Below are positions 62,505 through 64,000 of a stretch of DNA of 64,000 nt, one piece after another. The stretch is from Wenzhouxiangella sp. XN79A (GTDB taxonomy: Bacteria > Pseudomonadota > Gammaproteobacteria > Xanthomonadales > Wenzhouxiangellaceae). Each line of letters opens with the position of its first letter. Positions within the stretch are counted from its first letter, which is position 1. The notes beneath the pieces are model-generated. The model made no database searches, was not told the origin of the DNA, and was given only the letters and a program-made list of their open reading frames with translations. The stretch covers positions 28,740-92,739 of the forward strand of contig NZ_JAAWWS010000168.1 of the NCBI RefSeq assembly GCF_012272825.1. Direction: 5' to 3'. The position numbers and the translations under genes are program-made.

Positions 62505-62954
62505 TCACTGCCGGAAGCGGCGCTGCTCGACCTGCTTGCGTCCGTCGAACTTGACGCCGAGCTCGGCGGCCCGCTCATCGTCGATCAGCTCCTCGGAAAG
62601 CCCGAAGACCTGCTGTTCTTCTTCACGCATGTGGTGCTCCAGGGCCTCTCGGAACTTCTTGAACGTCGCCAGCCAGGCCGGACTGCTCATATCGGTCTTC
62701 CGGAGCTCGTCGAGGTAATCGCTCGACTGCTTGTGCTCGGCGACGCTGTGACGCGTCTGCGGCTGACCTTCGGTCGCCTCGATCAACTCCGAGTACAGCG
62801 TCTGTTCCTCGGCAGCGGCATGCGACTCGACGTCCTGGACCAGCAGGCCGAACAAGCGTTTGCGCTCATCGGTTTCACCGGTCGTATCGGCAATCCTCCG
62901 CATCAACTCGCGGTGGTCGTCGTGCTCACGTTTCAGCTTCTGATAGATATCCAT
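62505..62954 (-). CDS. Hemerythrin-domain protein
   Basis: 149 residues from ATG 62954 with GAGGAAC upstream. Four-helix bundle with His/Glu pairs at expected points: YQKLKREHDDHRELMRRI, ESHAAAEEQTLYSEL, TRHSVAEHKQSSDYL and EALEHHMREEEQQVF. Predicted di-iron oxygen or NO sensing/storage in the cytoplasm. Confidence 0.92.
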   Translation of the reverse strand: MDIYQKLKREHDDHRELMRRIADTTGETDERKRLFGLLVQDVESHAAAEEQTLYSELIEATEGQPQTRHSVAEHKQSSDYLDELRKTDMSSPAWLATFKKFREALEHHMREEEQQVFGLSEELIDDERAAELGVKFDGRKQVEQRRFRQ

Positions 62955-63036
62955 GTTCCTCGGTCCTCGATGGGTTCGAAATGACGTCCGCCGGATACGG
63001 GCACGCAGAAGACGGCACAGTGCGCCTCCGTCCCGT

Positions 63037-63195
63037 TCACCGCTTCGCGATGATCCAGACGGCATGAACGATTCCCGGGATGTAGCCCAATAGCGTCAGC
63101 AGGATATTGATCCAGAACTGCGCACCGATTCCGACCTGCAGAAACACGCCGAGCGGCGGCAACAGGATGGCGAAGATCACGCGAACGATGTCCAT
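63037..63195 (-). CDS. YqaE/Pmp3-family membrane peptide
   Basis: 52 residues: MDIVRVIFAILLPPLGVFLQ, then a second hydrophobic helix with WINILLTLLGYIPGIVHAVW, the two-helix Pmp3/UPF0057 pattern with the conserved LPPLGV. Usually stress-induced and linked to membrane potential. 82 bases upstream of the hemerythrin gene on the same strand. Confidence 0.9.
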   Translation of the reverse strand: MDIVRVIFAILLPPLGVFLQVGIGAQFWINILLTLLGYIPGIVHAVWIIAKR

Positions 63196-63305
63196 CGCGG
63201 CTGTCCCGTGAGAATTCGAACACGAGTTTCACGCATCGGACCGCGGTGATCCTTAATGTGAATCAAGCGGAGGTGCATCGGCCGTGAGCAGGGTTCCTTT
63301 TCCTG

Positions 63306-64000
63306 GCGTCTTGCCGGAGCCGTGTCCGGCGGCTGTGCCGGGGTTCTGGCTACAGGCGTTTCGCCACGCGGACTTCGTCCGCTTTCTGGCGACCTGTTTT
63401 TGTCAGTCGCGACAAAAGTAGGCAGAAGCGCTCTTACAGGCGGCGGAACGGGCAGTGGCTTTCGGGGCAGCGACGGTGGGCCGGTGTTCGGCCCGCGCCC
63501 TGGCTCGCTCCGGCGGCGGGGTACAGTGGCCCCGGATGCAACCCAGAAGCCGGGGCCAGGCCGATCTGTTGCTGGTCGGCCACAAGCTTCGGCTGAGAGG
63601 TGGCTTGCTTTCTTCGCGTCTTGCCGGAGTCGTGTCCGGCGGCTGTGCCGGGATTCGGGCTACAGGCGTTTCGCCACGCGGACTTCGTCCGCTTTCTGGC
63701 GACCTACTTTTGTCAGTCGCGACAAAAGTAGGCAAAAGCGCTCTTCAAAGGCGGCGGAACGCGAAGGGGCTTCCGGATTGCGTCGGTGGGCCGGTGTCTG
63801 CGAAGAGGCCGGGCTCGCTCCGGCTGCGGTTTACAGTGGCCCCGGATGCATCCTCGAAGCCAGGGCAAGGCCGATCGCCGCTGGTCGGCCACAGGCTTCG
63901 GCTGTGAGGTGGTTTGCTTTCTTCGCGTCTTGCCGGAGCCGTGTCCGGCGGCTGTGCCGGGGTTCGGGCTACAGGCGTTTCGCCACGCGGACTTCGTCCG
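63306..64000. repeat. ~310-bp tandem repeat array (continues past the window)
   Basis: Units begin at 63306, 63616 and 63925 with GCGTCTTGCCGGAG; the third is cut by the window end. Spacing is 310 and 309 bases. Units share long blocks (GGCTACAGGCGTTTCGCCAC, GGACTTCGTCCGCTTTCTGG) but differ in the middle third. Each contains the palindrome around TTTTGTCAGTCGCGACAAAA. 63196-63305 is unique upstream sequence with no feature seen. Confidence 0.9.
63704..63731. repeat. Perfect palindrome inside the tandem repeat
   Basis: CTACTTTTGTC, six-base loop AGTCGC, GACAAAAGTAG: an 11-bp perfect stem. The copy at 63394-63421 has mismatches. It resembles the extragenic palindromes common in Xanthomonadales-type genomes. 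Confidence 0.85.

Noticed and set aside
63394..63421. Palindrome in the first tandem unit as a terminator
   Set aside because: No gene ends just upstream and no clean T tract; it recurs as part of the repeat.
63455..63907. 150-codon open frame on the plus strand
   Set aside because: It lies wholly in the 310-bp tandem repeat and its composition follows the repeat; no family resemblance.
1..64000. tRNA, rRNA, CRISPR array, insertion sequence or prophage genes
   Set aside because: None seen on reading: no cloverleaf-like sequence with TTCRANYCC context, no regularly spaced short repeats with unique spacers, no transposase or phage structural motif.

Overview
The window is visibly GC-rich, with strong G/C third-position bias and long spurious antisense frames. 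The gene set points to a gammaproteobacterium: YaeQ, DarP/YjgA, DUF3192, DUF2333, DUF3149, homodimeric AceE, and an IPTLxxWG-CTERM sorting signal. The mix of secreted S8 and M13 peptidases, CRTAC1/FG-GAP proteins, TPR proteins and IPTL-CTERM proteins would fit a Wenzhouxiangella-like lineage. That is inference from content; no rRNA or tRNA is present to test it.

Layout. 1-5077 (minus): lipase-like lipoprotein, DUF1302 porin-like protein, and a DUF1329 lipoprotein cut by the window edge that carries a TolA-like Ala/Glu helix. 5472-12686: NRAMP-like transporter, an aspartyl hydroxylase-sulfotransferase fusion, and a giant DUF4347/beta-helix/IPTL-CTERM surface protein. 12722-18455: a TPR+CRTAC1 pair facing away from a NeuC-like epimerase and a DegT aminotransferase. 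31207-18474 (minus): a long run comprising yaeQ, double cupin, crotonase, darP, then a tightly overlapping set (nitrilase, TPR/ASPIC lipoprotein, five-heme membrane cytochrome, CRTAC1 protein), then an ECF sigma factor with a small membrane partner. 31305-37510: mostly solitary genes (host-attachment-like protein, secreted proteins, DUF2333, DUF3149, GtrA, an S8 peptidase lacking a signal peptide).

37816-40422 (minus) is the most exciting locus: a split borosin RiPP cluster. A 68-residue precursor with a helical recognition domain and a hydrophobic C-terminal core is followed five bases later by a tetrapyrrole-methylase-fold alpha-N-methyltransferase that keeps the OphMA Y/R/Y catalytic spacing. 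It is preceded by a flavin amine oxidase that may be a tailoring enzyme. A 7TMR-DISM diguanylate cyclase lies directly upstream.

42517-49140 (minus) encodes the pyruvate dehydrogenase complex as aceE-aceF-lpd, with both spacers filled by one family of inverted-repeat element. 49244-57171 holds an SDR, an M13 peptidase lipoprotein, glgC, and a sugar cluster (GT4 glycosyltransferase, P-loop kinase, HIT-like phosphorylase). 57450-63195 holds a secreted S8 peptidase with PKD domains, a TIGR03032 protein, a GNAT-like protein, a DUF3192 lipoprotein, a hemerythrin and a YqaE/Pmp3 peptide. From about 63306 to the end lies a ~310-bp tandem repeat with an embedded palindrome, running off the window. 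Several other long gaps contain imperfect inverted repeats instead of genes.
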